Below, one piece after another: positions 1 to 48,536 of a DNA stretch of 64,000 nucleotides. The stretch's first letter is position 1, and the number at the start of each line of letters is the position of its first letter. The notes beneath the pieces are model-generated. The model was given only the letters and a program-made list of their open reading frames with translations, was not told where the DNA came from and did not search any database. The stretch spans positions 372,001-436,000 of the forward strand of contig JALIZF010001940.1 in the NCBI GenBank assembly GCA_029948255.1, written 5' to 3'. The position numbers were made by a program, and so were the translations under genes. This DNA comes from Telmatactis stephensoni. Lineage: Eukaryota; Cnidaria; Anthozoa; Actiniaria; Isophelliidae.

Positions 1-342
1 AAATGTCCTCTTTAAAAGACGTTCGTAATCAATTGCCGGACGCGAAGCAGACCTGAGACGGCAGCATTGTTATGAAATAGAACGAAACATGAAACCTTCA
101 CAAGCTCTTTAGCTTATATTTCTCTGCTAATCCCTTACGTTTATTTTTCAGTCACTTTCAGTATACTCTAACTGACATAAGCAACGGATACAGAAACGGA
201 AGAACGTGAAAATATTACCATACCTTCCGCTTGTGCTCTATTTCATTCTCATGTTTCAGGTAGTTACATATTCCCTGAAGCCTGAGAGTGAATAACGCCG
301 GGCCGGAAAAGCTAGGCCGGGTCGGCCAACAACCCAGAGAAA

Positions 343-514
343 TGAAAGGAATTATATACGTGTACGATGAAATATCTTGATGTAGATTAGTATTGAAATA
401 TATATGCTCGGTTAGACCAATCATCCAGTCATTGGAGGGTCGTGGGTTCGATTCCCGCTGGTGGCTCGGCTTTTTTCCCCAGCATTTCATCGTACACGTA
501 TATAATTCCTTTCA
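343..514. mobile_element. Inverted-repeat element carrying a tRNA-like box B
   Basis: A perfect 31-bp inverted repeat (343-373 and 484-514) flanks about 110 bp that include GGGTTCGATTCCCGC (444-458), a perfect pol III box B and T-arm. The box A side is weak. It is best described as a SINE or MITE chimera derived from a tRNA, not a tRNA gene. Confidence 0.65.
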
Positions 515-557
515 ATTCAAAGCTAGGGTTTGTCCTTTTTCCCGTCGACGTATAAAA

Positions 558-1049
558 CAGGGTTAGTACGCCCAGAAAATTCAATGAATCCAGGAGTTTC
601 AAGAAGGATTTTCAGATTATTTCCAAGAGTTTTTCACTAGTTCACTCAAACAAAATATATTTGAATAACGTTTTGTATTGGCCGAGTTAACGAATGTGAA
701 CGAAGCATTTACGCATTCCTTTTACACGAACATATATACCTATTTCACAAAAGAATGTCGGACGAGAGACCTAAAGCTCACGCGACTAGACCGAAAGGGA
801 GCATGGGTAGATGCAAAACTTAACTCACTATACAAAAATTCAATTAACGATTGTAGTTGCCATAGCGACTTAATAGGTACTCTGCAGAGTACAATTAACG
901 ATTTAATTGTACTCCTCTCGTCCAATCAGAATCGAGTAATTTTGTATAGTGTATTATAAATTCAAAAATCCAGGACTTTCAAGGACTTTCCAGGAAGAAA
1001 ATAAAAATCCAGGATTTTCCAGTATTTCCAGGAGGCATACAAAACCTGA
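558..1049. mobile_element. MITE of the CAGGGTT..AACCCTG type, interrupted by a second insertion
   Basis: The ends (CAGGGTTAGTACGCCC and GGAGGCATACAAAACCTG) and the interior pieces ATCCAGGA.TTTCAAG and TTTCCAGGAAGAAAATA match the shorter element at 18,444-18,643. About 260 bp of unrelated sequence (about 695-958) sits in the middle, so this older copy was itself a target. It lies beyond the SETDB1 3' end. The rest of 1-1,120 shows nothing further that I can support. Confidence 0.6.
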
Positions 1050-1998
1050 TAAAAAATAAAAATTCTGGTAGCGAGAAATAAGCGATAGAATAAGTAACAA
1101 AAAGAAAATCAACAACAGCTACAAAAACAAAATATCACTTTATTACAAAACGTACAGAGAATTTGAGATAGTGAACGATGTATTATGTTTTCAACTAAAA
1201 ATATTATTCGAGGTCAATGTACCTTCGATAGTTTAAAAATACTTTAAATACTTGTTTGTCATATGTTTGCTAAAAAAACTTCGAACGATGCTCGGTCCAT
1301 GGGCCTGAGAACGAGACTACTCGGTTGTGGCGATTGGGAACGAATGACGTAGCTCAAGCAAAGAACGAGAGGGACTAGGCCCGTCCCAGTCCCTCCCCCA
1401 AGCATCGCTATTGTTTGTTCAAAAATATCAATTTAAGACGACTTGATCTTATGATTATTTTTCTGATAGCGAGGGGTTATACTACTCCAAAGAGAAATTT
1501 AATACAATTTGACTTTGCTCTATATAAAAATAGAAATAACGATTTTGAGTGGGAAGGTATGAGAAGAGATTTCAACGATAGGGAGATAGTTTTCTATGTA
1601 CTAATACATATATATACACACAACGGTGCCTGTCCACCACCCCCACCGTAATATTTGTACAATGTATGAATATGCAATGGCAGTAGAGTTGCTATAACCA
1701 TCACCCACGGTATTAACAAGATTCACAATTCCATTTTATGGTAGTCAAAACACAGCCCCGGCACTATGAATGTAACATTTAAATCACTTATATTGTTGTC
1801 ATAACAACCGTCTCCGGCATTAAGACGATTGATCAACAGTATTGCACAGCTGTCATAACAGCCGTCCCCGGCACTGAAAAATCTACAATATTATCTATGG
1901 GGTTTAACTGTTCCAAGAAAAATTGACAATACCCCGATATGGTTGCCATGACAACTGTCTCCGGCATTGAGAATTTTGATCATAACAGCACACAGTTG

Positions 1999-32036
<30,038 letters not shown>

Positions 32037-34108
32037 GAAACCTTCTTTAAGTAAGTTCAGTGTCAGGAGAAAGAGTTTTTGAGTGTTTTATGTAAAAAAG
32101 TCATTTCTTTTCGGGAAACCTTTCTTCACATGTGCAAAAGACGCTTTGCACATCGGCGCGCGCATTATGCGTGGTAGGGACTTGAGCATAGGGTCATTGG
32201 GTTAGCCGCTGTACAGATAAATTGAGTATTCAGTTGACACGTCGACGTCAGTCAATCTTCATGACTTATCTTCAACGGGGTGATAGGTCTGATAATGATG
32301 ATCATAATGATGATTGTTTAATAAAGATGATACTGGTGATCCTAAATAAATCAAAATATAATGGTGTTTTAATCAGCTATTTACCACCATTTGTGCAAAA
32401 TGACTAACTTCAAGAAAGCATAAATATATTTATGCTCTCTTGCTAAATTCTAATAAAAATTTTCCGAGACAGAGGCGGAGTTCACAGTTGACGGGACGCG
32501 TAATTGGTCGTAATTATGCTAAGGGTGGCAACTTTATTCGATGATCAAAAAAGCAAACATGGATTTTGCAACTTTCTCACAAATCTAGATTCCTACGAAT
32601 ATTTTCAAACAAGTTTGAGCCCGAGTAATTACAGTGAGAGACGTTTCTACATCTCGTTACAAAACAGGTCGTAGCCGAAACGTATAACTGGTCGACACCG
32701 ACAAAACCACATTAATTTTGACAGTTTTAGACAGAGAATATAATTAACTATCGTTTCACAGTACAGTTTCCGCCAAGCTGATTCAGTTTCATGCAGTGAA
32801 TAAACTCACCTGCTCGACAAAGCCCCTTCCTTACCGAAGGCGTCGGCGTCCACAAAGTTCATTTCTAAAAAGCCCCCGGGGCAAGACAGATTTGTGATTA
32901 TTTAAGGTATGCAAGATACGTTAAATAGATAAAAGCGAAGAAAGATAAAGAACAAAAAGGAACTATGGGTGCGTTGTACACGGAAGGCATTTTGTCCCGG
33001 CTTGATCCCGGCCGCGTTCGTTCCAGACAAGTTTCAACACGATATGTCTGATCATTGCTTTCTTGTTTATTTCCGTGATTTTGTTCCGTGTCAGTTGCCC
33101 CACAGAGCTGTTTTATCCCCGATCGGCTCTTGCATCTACCGCGAGACAGAAATATTTCATCCCGGGAAAGAATTTGTATTCATAGAATGCGGTATGTTCG
33201 TAGTCGTGAAATGACTTTCGTGTCGTCCCCGGAGATACTGCTCATGTAAACGTGATGAAATGAGATCATCGTCACGGTCTCAGTGTAAACGTTCAGGGGC
33301 GTATCCAGAATATTTCAAAGGGGGGTCACACTTTCCATTTTCCACCAAAGGGGGGGTCACGCTTCCAATTTCTCAATCTTTCTCCAGTCAGATTCTTTTA
33401 TTTCTATCATCTTTTTGTTTTCAAAGGGGGGTCACGGGCACCCTAGGACCCCCCTGGATACGCCCCTGACGTTACCTATGATATCAAAATCATAAGCGTA
33501 GCGCTGGGAAGGTTCAGGACCGGTTCATCATGCAGGAAATTAAAATCGATATTGTATCATCCCTCTTAAACTCATAATGCAGATTTCGTATGACTGGGAG
33601 AAATGATCACTGCTCGGTATAATAAGGTTACGGCAGGAATTTAGAATGTTTTTCATAGACATCACGGTACTGCGCGGTAAGTTTCCCACTCACACGAAAA
33701 CCGCTCTAACAGGGCAGATGTCTTTGGACAAAAAAAAAAAAAAAAACAACAACAACAACAACAACAACAAAAAAAAAAACAATAAACAAAACAAAACAAA
33801 ACAAACAAACAAACAAACAACAAAAAAACTGGTTTACTGCACAAAATTTTCGAATGCCTGTTTCACGCAATTTGGCAATGAATTGAGGCTAATTGGCTCG
33901 GCAAGCTTGAACACCGCTCCACGCAAGTCAATGCAAGTAGTTTTTCAAAACCTCTCGACATAAATCAGCTATACAGCTGAAGGACACGATGCCAGTAGCC
34001 GCAAATCGATATAAGTTAGCGGTCAACTGAAACGAGAACTTGCGCGGGAAACTTTGTAGTAGCAAACAAATTCTTTTTTTTTTCAAATAGCTCTTATATG
34101 CAATTTCT
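32037..34108. other. SETDB1 upstream region: no gene recognised
   Basis: The 5' flank of SETDB1. A diverged copy of the 3,202-3,347 MITE lies at about 33,581-33,708. A (CAA/AAAC) simple repeat is at 33,729-33,825. An element with inverted GGGGCGTATCCAGAATATTT and GGATACGCCCCTGA ends lies at 33,295-33,475. The 32,960-33,300 sequence resembles 2,710-2,960 (TTGTCCCGG..CATGTAAACGT) and is probably another repeat family. No TATA box or initiator can be claimed. Confidence 0.5.
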
Positions 34109-34435
34109 TTAGTGCAACATTTCTTGCATGAGATTGTCGGGCACGTAGACAATCCCATAAGTTCTCAAGCGAAACAATATTATGTCCCCCACTTCCCGCT
34201 GGCCTGCCCACGAACTGTCTCCATCTGCCAACGGAAAAAGGCGTGCCCCGCAATTGTTAGGACACAATAATGTTTCGCGGTCCCTCATCCACTCGTAATA
34301 GCACTCCTCGTGGATTATACGATGACAGCAGGGCAGAAGGACTTTGTCGAATACTTGTGCTGCTTCGCGCTCAGTCTGCCCTGCTAAGGGGCAGTGCTTA
34401 TACGGGGACACGGTAACTGACGGGCTGTTAGGCAT
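34109..34435 (-). CDS. Hypothetical RING-like zinc-binding protein ORF, 108 aa
   Basis: The ATG at 34,433-34,435 has an A at -3 and a clean 108-residue frame. The centre reads LPCCHRIIHEECYYEWMRDR followed by CPNNC: C-x-H-x3-H-x2-C then C-x2-C, the second half of a RING-H2 finger. Only one cysteine (KHCPL) is available upstream for the first half, so the cross-brace may be incomplete. It could be a small E3-like protein or a mobile-element or viral accessory gene. The close spacing to the upstream membrane ORF (29 bases) is unusual for a cellular gene pair. No intron or polyadenylation signal was recognised. Confidence 0.45.
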   Translation of the reverse strand: MPNSPSVTVSPYKHCPLAGQTEREAAQVFDKVLLPCCHRIIHEECYYEWMRDRETLLCPNNCGARLFPLADGDSSWAGQREVGDIILFRLRTYGIVYVPDNLMQEMLH

Positions 34436-34464
34436 TTTCTACAATAAATCAAAGTTGTAAATTA

Positions 34465-34773
34465 TTAAAGCTTTCTGGGCTTGTGACAACGTTTACAGGC
34501 TTTAGGTCTAGGCCATTTACACATGACGACTATCACTACGACGATCACAACGGTGTTAAAGGCGGTTAGGGCTGCCGTGGTATAAATAATGATTTCATCC
34601 CAGGTAGTTGTGTTACTTTCCTGCACGTCGTCAATCTTCGGCTGTTTGGTAGTTTGGTAGAGGTGTTTTATCCTCCTTTGCGTGAGTCGTGTTTGTGGCT
34701 GTATTTGTTTTCCCGTGATTAAAGTTTTGATTTTATCGAGATTCGTGACTTCCCAATTCAAAGATGTGATCAC
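34465..34773 (-). CDS. Hypothetical single-pass membrane protein ORF, 102 aa
   Basis: An uninterrupted ORF with a hydrophilic N-terminal part rich in Gln, Thr and Lys. It then has an N-glycosylation site (NTTTW), a strongly hydrophobic helix (TAFNTVVIVVVIVVM) and a short basic Cys-containing tail (CKWPRPKACKRCHKPRKL). The order of stalk, membrane anchor and short basic tail is that of the C-terminal end of a viral or retroelement envelope protein, but also of many small cellular membrane proteins. No other envelope or polymerase part was found nearby. It lies 29 bases upstream of the RING-like ORF on the same strand. I do not recognise a family. Confidence 0.4.
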   Translation of the reverse strand: MITSLNWEVTNLDKIKTLITGKQIQPQTRLTQRRIKHLYQTTKQPKIDDVQESNTTTWDEIIIYTTAALTAFNTVVIVVVIVVMCKWPRPKACKRCHKPRKL

Positions 34774-35512
34774 GCTTACGCGGAAACCAATTTTTGACTT
34801 AATCGTGACTCGTGAACAAAGAGTGCAATTAATGTGATTCTTGATTCGTGAATCATATTGTTTTGATTCGTGATTCGTGAGAGACTGATTTTGGTTACGG
34901 TCCGTAACGCGTCAAAAGACCCGATGTTTTCTCTTGAATGAGTTTTGCCGAAGGGATCAAACCGCCTATTTGATAGGTTCTGATATATAATCATTAATTA
35001 TCTACAATTAGATAGAGCAGCGGGTCCCATGCAATGGATATCTTAAGGTATGAATTAGAGTTGATATCGTCTCTCTCCCATGCCGGCTGGCCTTCGGGCT
35101 AAGACAACTGTTATATGTATAACACCGGATAGCGTGCATGGGGCCAAAATATATATCCGTAACGTAAATCGATTCGATGTCTCAGCTTCTATAAATTAAA
35201 ATCTTTGTTTACTTTTTGTTCGGTAAATTTTTGCAGTTCGAGCCTTGTCGGACTTGTCGACACCGCAATCTAACTCGCTGTCTTTTCTTTCTTCTTCTTC
35301 TTGTGTATTTTTTCTTTTCTTTTCTTATCTTATATTATCTTTTCTTTTCTTTTCTTTTTTCTTTCTTTCTTTTTCTTTTCTTTTTTTTCTTTTTGAAAAT
35401 TCTTGTGTATATGAATATTTGGGTTTCCTGTGGATTGTGTTTTCTCTCTCCAATCCTACTCATCTACTTCTAGGAACGCCTTACCGAAAACATCTTTTGG
35501 CCTGAAAGAAAT
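34774..35512. other. RECQL upstream region: no gene recognised
   Basis: 34,780-34,920 holds irregular repeats of ATTCGTGA. 35,290-35,395 is a TTTTC/TTTC pyrimidine tract that could serve as the 3' end of a 5' UTR intron (acceptor TTCTAG at 35,473, donor-like GGTAAATT at about 35,222). Nothing else is supportable. Confidence 0.5.
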
Positions 35513-42482
<6,970 letters not shown>

Positions 42483-44439
42483 AATAACATTTAGTGATCA
42501 CCTTTGGGGATGATAGCGATGATAATGGTGATGATGATGATGACGATGTTGATGGTGCTTATGATGAAGATGGTTTTGGTGATGATGATGACGACAACTT
42601 ATGCTCAAAAGAGGCGTCAGATGTTCAACAACATCCTTTATTACAGATTCAAATTTTGAACATAGAGCTATGTCAACATATATATTTAACCTCAAAATAA
42701 AACTTAGATTATATACGGGATTTCAAATTTTAAACCTTAAATTTGTGTTCTCGATTATACGAGTGAGTCTCTAAGAAAATTCAAAGTCTAGCTGTTTGAT
42801 ACAGGGACGGATCCAGGATTATTTTCAGGAGGGAGTGCACCATCTTCAGTAGGGAGTGCATCATCTTCAGGAGGGGGTGCACCATCTTCAGTAGGGAGTG
42901 CATCATCTTCAGGAGGGGGTGCACCATCTTCAGAAGGGAGTGCATCATCATATAAATTGGAAACTGCCGAGAGGGTATTTGGGAAAAATATTGAAAGAAA
43001 AGGACTCAAAGTCGACTCAGAAGGGGGTGCGCACCCCCTGCACCCCTCCCCTAAATCCGCCCCTGTGGTACACTTGAGGGTAGTGGACGAAATACAGAAG
43101 GGATCGATGTTCCTAATAAACCACTCGTCGTTTTTTAACGTATAGATTGAGCTGAAACAATTAAGATGCTATATTGTGATATTTCATACTTTATTCCCAG
43201 GATATCATATGAAATAAAATGAAAGCAAAATTAAAATGGACGACTGAAGTAATAGGAGAATGAATTGCATATGGATGAATGAATAAATGCGAAAAATAAA
43301 CGAACGAATGACTAAGTAAATGAATGTAGAAATTTAATGAATGAAAAAGTGACCGAATGAAAAAATGATTTGATAGATGAATACACATGCGAATTAAAAC
43401 GAGTGAATAAAAATGAATAAAATGATCGAATGACATTATCAAAGGAATGAATTAATAGGGCATTTTTTTCAAGTTCGAGCAGTGAACGACAATTAAAAAC
43501 ACCTGAATTGAAGAATAGCTGTTGTACAAAACTAAAATCATTTCTGTCAGTTGTAAGTAGTTTAGACCAATGAAAGTTGAATGAAAGTTTTAATCCATAA
43601 AGCGAAAATTTGGATCGAAAACGAGGTCTAGGCCTTTATTTGCATGCTCATTTGCTATATGTTTTCTTTATATTCAGCTTGAAAAAGCTGAATCCCAACA
43701 CAACTTCAAGAAAAAGTCTTTGTAAAAAATACGTTTTAAACATGTATTTATTTTATCTTGGTACATCAGTTTTCAGCCGGTAGAAAAAATATTTGAGTGT
43801 TAACCAGAACGAAAATTTGGACTAAAACTTGCACGAACGTCTAGTTTTTGGCGCTAGCTTTCGCCATTATTGCTCGAAAAAATCTCTTCTTAACCTTAAT
43901 TAGAGGACGACGATCGACGTTTTTGTGATTATTTCATCGTGTTTTCGACGAGCCAGCAACAGCCATTTGTTTTGGCCTATCGAAATATTTTTCGACAATT
44001 TTTTGGGGGAGGGGGGGGGGGGATTTAACCACCCCTCCTCCCCGTTGTAACGTCATTTCAATGACGTCATTTGCCAAATACCGAAAGAAATGACAAAATA
44101 CAGAGTTTGATGGGAAATTGTCCAGATAGAAAATCTAGGCCGGAGTATAGAGAAAGTTCAAGTTCAAGTTACGCTGCTTACAAATACTACTGGATACGCT
44201 ACAACCATAGAATAACAGGTAAATATAATTTGTAAGTGACTTTTTTCCTGATAATTAAATAATATACAATATCACGCTTGCGTGATGCTAAGGTAGATAA
44301 TCGACACGAAATCGTAAATTCACATAAATTCCAGCCGCTGCAATTTCAAAAGTGAGAGCGGTAGTGACCCTTTCTTTTTTCTGCATTTTTTGAAAGTCCC
44401 AAAATTGCATTTTCTTATAATACGAAGTGGACAAAATGT

Positions 44440-44730
44440 AGAAACACACATTTTCCTAAATATTTCCTAGATATTTCCTTTCATAGGAAATTGCATTTTC
44501 GTAGATATTTCCTACCTTGTCATTTTCCTATGATAGGAAATATCAGTAGGAAAATGTAATTTCCTATGATAGGAATTGGACAAAATGTAAGAAAAGACAT
44601 TTTCGTACATATTTCCTAGATATTTCCTATTATAGGAAATTGTATTTTCCTTCCATAGGAAAATGAAAAGGTAGGAAATATCTAGGAAAATGCAATTTCC
44701 TTGATATTTCCTATCATAGGAAATGAGCAA
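44440..44730. repeat. Cluster of short palindromes (TTTCCTATGATAGGAAA)
   Basis: About a dozen TTTCCTA/TAGGAAA words in both orientations, with CATTTTC and AAATTGCA between them, followed by an A19 run. The whole block can fold on itself. It may be one foldback element or an expanded palindrome. Confidence 0.75.
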
Positions 44731-44998
44731 AAAAAAAAAAAAAAAAAATAATCGTGCCCTTACTAATTGTTACTTTTCATTAGTGTTTTTTGTTAGTATA
44801 TATGCATAATAATAACAATAACAATACTGAATTAACAGTAACCATAATTGAGGACACAATTAGTCATTGAAATTATTCGAATGGTTTTCATACAGCGGTC
44901 AGTCATAAACCCGTGAAATCCACTTTAGCGTATTAGGTACTATTACACTCTAATTCCTTTGTTTTCTATTGTATTTCTAAAAAAATTAACTCAGTATT

Positions 44999-45317
44999 AT
45001 TTTAACTTTATCCCTTCCTTCCTTCCTTCCTTAATCCCTTAACCCCTTCCTTCCTTCCTTCCTTCCTTCCTTCCTTCCTTCCTTCCCTAATTCCTTAATT
45101 CCTTAATTCCTTCCTTCCTTCCTTCCTTCCTTCCCTAATTCCTTACTTCCTTCCTTCCCTAATTCCTTAATTCCTTCCCTAATTCCTTCCTTCTTTCCTT
45201 CCTTCCCTAATTCCTTAATTCCTTCCTTCCTTCCTTCCCTAATTCCTTCCTTCCTTCCTTCCCTAATTCCTTAATTCCTTCCTTCCTTCCCTAATTCCTT
45301 AATTCCTTCCTTCCTTG
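44999..45317. repeat. (CCTT)n array with AATTCCTT interruptions
   Basis: Pyrimidine-rich tetranucleotide array, upstream of the truncated GPCR, containing regular CCCTAATTCCTTAATT inserts. Confidence 0.97.
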
Positions 45318-45641
45318 ATCTATTGATGGCAGATTGACCAATTGATTACAGTTAGTGCTTTATTTACGTGTTTCAGCACGTTATCTTCTTCGATCTTCAT
45401 CAGTTGTAGTTGGCCCTTTTCTTCCTTTTTCAGTTCTAACTTCCTTTTTTCTCTTGCTTTTATTTCTCTGTTTTCGTTTTCTTTTTCTTTCGCTCTTTGT
45501 CGCTTATTGTACTAGTACTGTCCTATAGTTTTACTTCTCTTCTTTTTTCTTTCTTTCAGAAGTACGTCGTGACAGTCGTGCAAAAAGCGTGCAAGAGTCG
45601 TGCAAAGTCGTGAGCGCTTCGTAAAGTCGTCCAGATTAACC

Positions 45642-48536
45642 ATGTTCCAAAATTTAAGCATTAATGAAACTATGTTGAAGAAAAACTACACATTCATTCA
45701 GCCTGGTATGGTCGCCAATGGTGTTCTTAACACTGTTGTTGTTTTATTAATAATTACTGGGATTTTATCAAATTCCTTGGTCCTATACTTGAAGTGGACT
45801 CAAAGAAAAGACAAGACAAGAAAGAAAAAGAGAGGGTATCGTGGAATCTTCGACCGTTAGGGAAACAGAAAAGAATTGCGTTCTACTAAGCTATTCTCAT
45901 CCGTGATTCTATCGTTCGTGATTCCTTACCAGCTGAGTTTTCTTATTTATGGTATAATGATTCCAAATTTAACGATAACGTTAACTCCTAGCGTCAGCCT
46001 AACCGTCGAAAGGTTTTTCCAGATTTTAAGGTTATCAAACTCGGGGTACAATTCATTTTTGTATTTCATCGAGTCGTCACATCTAAGAAATCTCTTGAGG
46101 AAACAAATACGCAGAGATAATGACCCTGTTAGAACAGGTGATGGAACCAAGTTCACCAATCAAATTCAAACACAGGAATCCCAAAGAAGACGAGCGTTAT
46201 CATTGGACAGCACCGATCCTGTTGCGTATGGCCATCATATAATTGATGGAACCAGGTTCACCAATCAAATTCGAACACAGGAATCCCAAAGAAGACGAGC
46301 GTTATCATTGGACAGCACCGATCCTGTTGCGTATGGCCATCATATAATTGATGGAACCAGGTTCACCAATCAAATTCGAACACAGGGATCCCAAAGAAGA
46401 CGAGCATTATCATTGGACAGCACCGATCCTGATGCGCATGGTCATCATATAATTGATATAACCAAGTTCACCAATCAAATTCGAACACAGGAATCCCAAA
46501 GAAGACGAGCGTTATCATTGGACAGCACCGATCCTGATGCGCATGGTCATCATATAATTGATGGAACCAAGTTCACCAATCAAATTCGAGCACAGGAATC
46601 CCAAAGAAGACGAGCGTTATCATTGGACAGCACCGATCCTGATGCGCATGGTCATCATATAATTGATATAACCAAGTTCACCAATCAAATTCGAACACAG
46701 GAATCCCAAAGAAGACGAGCGTTATCATTGGACAGCACCGATCCTGATGCGCATGGTCATCATATAATTGATGGAACCAAGTGCACTAATCAAATTCGAA
46801 CAAAGGAATCCCAAAGAGCGTTATCATTGGACAGCACCGATCCTGATGTATATGGTCATCATATAATTGATGGAACCAAGTTCACCAATCAAATTCGAAC
46901 ACAGGAATCCCAAAGAAGACGAGCATTATCATTGGACAGCACCAATCCTGATGCGCATGGTCATCATATAATTGATGGAACCAAGTTCACCAATCAAATT
47001 CGAGCACAGGAATCCCAAAGAAGACGAGCGTTATCATTGGACAGCACCGATCCTGATGCGCATGGTCATCATATAATTGATATAACCAAGTTCACCAATC
47101 AAATTCGAACACAGGAATCCCAAAGAAGACGAGCGTTATCATTGGACAGCACCGATCCTGATGCGCATGGTCATCATATAATTGATGGAACCAAGTGCAC
47201 TAATCAAATTCGAACAAAGGAATCCCAAAGAGCGTTATCATTGGACAGCACCGATCCTGATGTATATGGTCATCATATAATTGATGGAACCAAGTTCACC
47301 AATCAAATTCGAACACAGGAATCCCAAAGAAGACGAGCATTATCATTGGACAGCACCAATCCTGATGCGCATGGTCATCATATAATTGATGGAACCAAGT
47401 TCACCAATCAAATTCGAGCACAGGAATCCCAAAGAAGACGAGCGTTATCATTGGACAGCACCGATCCTGATGCGCATGGTCATCATATAATTGATATAAC
47501 CAAGTTCACCAATCAAATTCGAGCACAGGAATCCCAAAGAAGACGAGCGTTATCATTGGACAGCACCGATCCTGATGCGCATGGTCATCATATAATTGAT
47601 ATAACCAAGTTCACCAATCAAATTCGAGCACAGGAATCCCAAAGAAGACGAGCGTTATCATTGGACAGCACCGATCCTGATGCGCATGGTCATCATATAA
47701 TTGATATAACCAAGTTCACCAATCAAATTCGAACACAGGAATCCCAAAGAAGACGAGCGTTATCATTGGACAGCACCAATCCTGATGCGCATGGTCATCA
47801 TATAATTGATGGAACCAAGTGCACTAATCAAATTCGAACAAAGGAATCCCAAAGAGCGTTATCATTGGACAGCACCGATCCTGATGTATATGGTCATCAT
47901 ATAATTGATGGAACCAAGTTCACCAATCAAATTCGAACAAAGGAATCCCAAAGAGCGTTATCATTGGACAGCACCGATCCTGATGTATATGGTCATCATA
48001 TAATTGATGGAACCAAGTGCACTAATCAAATTCGAACAAAGGAATCCCAAAGAGCGTTATCATTGGACAGCACCGATCCTGATGTATATGGTCATCATAT
48101 AATTGATGGAACCAAGTTCACCAATCAAATTCGAACAAAGGAATCCCAAAGAGCGTTATCATTGGACAGCACCGATCCTGATGTATATGGTCATCATATA
48201 ATTGATGGAACCAAGTTCACCAATCAAATTCGAACACAGGAATCCCAAAGAAGACGAGCGTTATCATTGGACAGCACCGATCCTGATGTATATGGTCATC
48301 ATATAATTGATGGAACCAAGTTCACCAATCAAATTCGAACAAAGGAATCCCAAAGAGCGTTATCATTGGACAGCACCGATCCTGATGTATATGGTCATCA
48401 TATAATTGATATAACCAAGTGCACCAATCAAATTCGAACAAAGGAATCCCAAAGAAGGCAAAGGAGATTACTTGATGACACTGATCACAAAAATACGGTC
48501 AAATCAAACGATAGGTATGAGGATACGAAATTTTAA
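45642..48536 (+). pseudogene. Truncated class A GPCR with an in-frame stop and a tandem-repeat tail
   Basis: Reading from the ATG at 45,642, an N-glycosylatable N-terminus (NLSINETML) is followed by TM1 (VVVLLIITGILSNSLVLYL, with the conserved Asn). A basic loop then ends at a TAG (45,858-45,860). The same frame stays open for 892 more codons: GNRKELRSTKLF, TM6 (ILSFVIPYQLSFLIYG), TM7 with NSGYNSFLYF in place of NPxxY, and helix 8 (SSHLRNLLRKQIRR). TM2-TM5 are absent with no intron to hold them. A tail of about 23 tandem 33-35 residue units follows. This looks like an internally deleted receptor copy. Whether the stop is a polymorphism, an assembly error or real is unknown. The long intact repeat ORF argues against an old pseudogene. 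A pyrimidine-rich CTTTCAG at about 45,559 may be the acceptor of a 5' UTR exon. Confidence 0.7.
46138..48470 (+). repeat. Coding minisatellite, about 23 units of 99 or 105 bp
   Basis: Each unit encodes a variant of RRRALSLDSTDPDAHGHHII followed by DGTKFTNQIRTQESQ. Units of 105 bp carry RRR before ALSLD; units of 99 bp carry a single R. HHIID occurs 22 times. Variants (GTKF, GTKC, ITKF; DAHG, DVYG, VAYG) recur in blocks. The GTKC unit at 46,781 and the one at 47,195 are 414 bp apart, showing a four-unit higher-order repeat. Near-identity at the DNA level implies recent expansion or gene conversion. The frame is kept through all units. Confidence 0.95.

Larger units (their letters stand above)
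42483..45641. other. RECQL 3' UTR and intergenic region: repeats, no further gene recognised
   Basis: 42,525-42,600 is a GAT-rich part of the RECQL 3' UTR, and AATAAA lies at 42,696-42,701. 42,803-43,070 is an element with inverted CAGGGACGGATCCAGGATTA and ATCCGCCCCTG ends, containing an internal repeat on CACCATCTTCAG. 43,200-43,460 is AATGAATG-rich. 44,440-44,730 is a cluster of TTTCCTA and TAGGAAA palindromes. The remainder shows no coding signal that I trust. Confidence 0.6.

Noticed and set aside
678..959. 93-codon ORF on the plus strand
   Set aside because: Starts at TTG, lies in a repeat, and has no domain or splice support.
45836..45860. A 25-base GT..AG intron that would remove the TAG in the GPCR frame
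   Set aside because: Too short for animal splicing, and its removal would shift the frame (25 is not a multiple of three).
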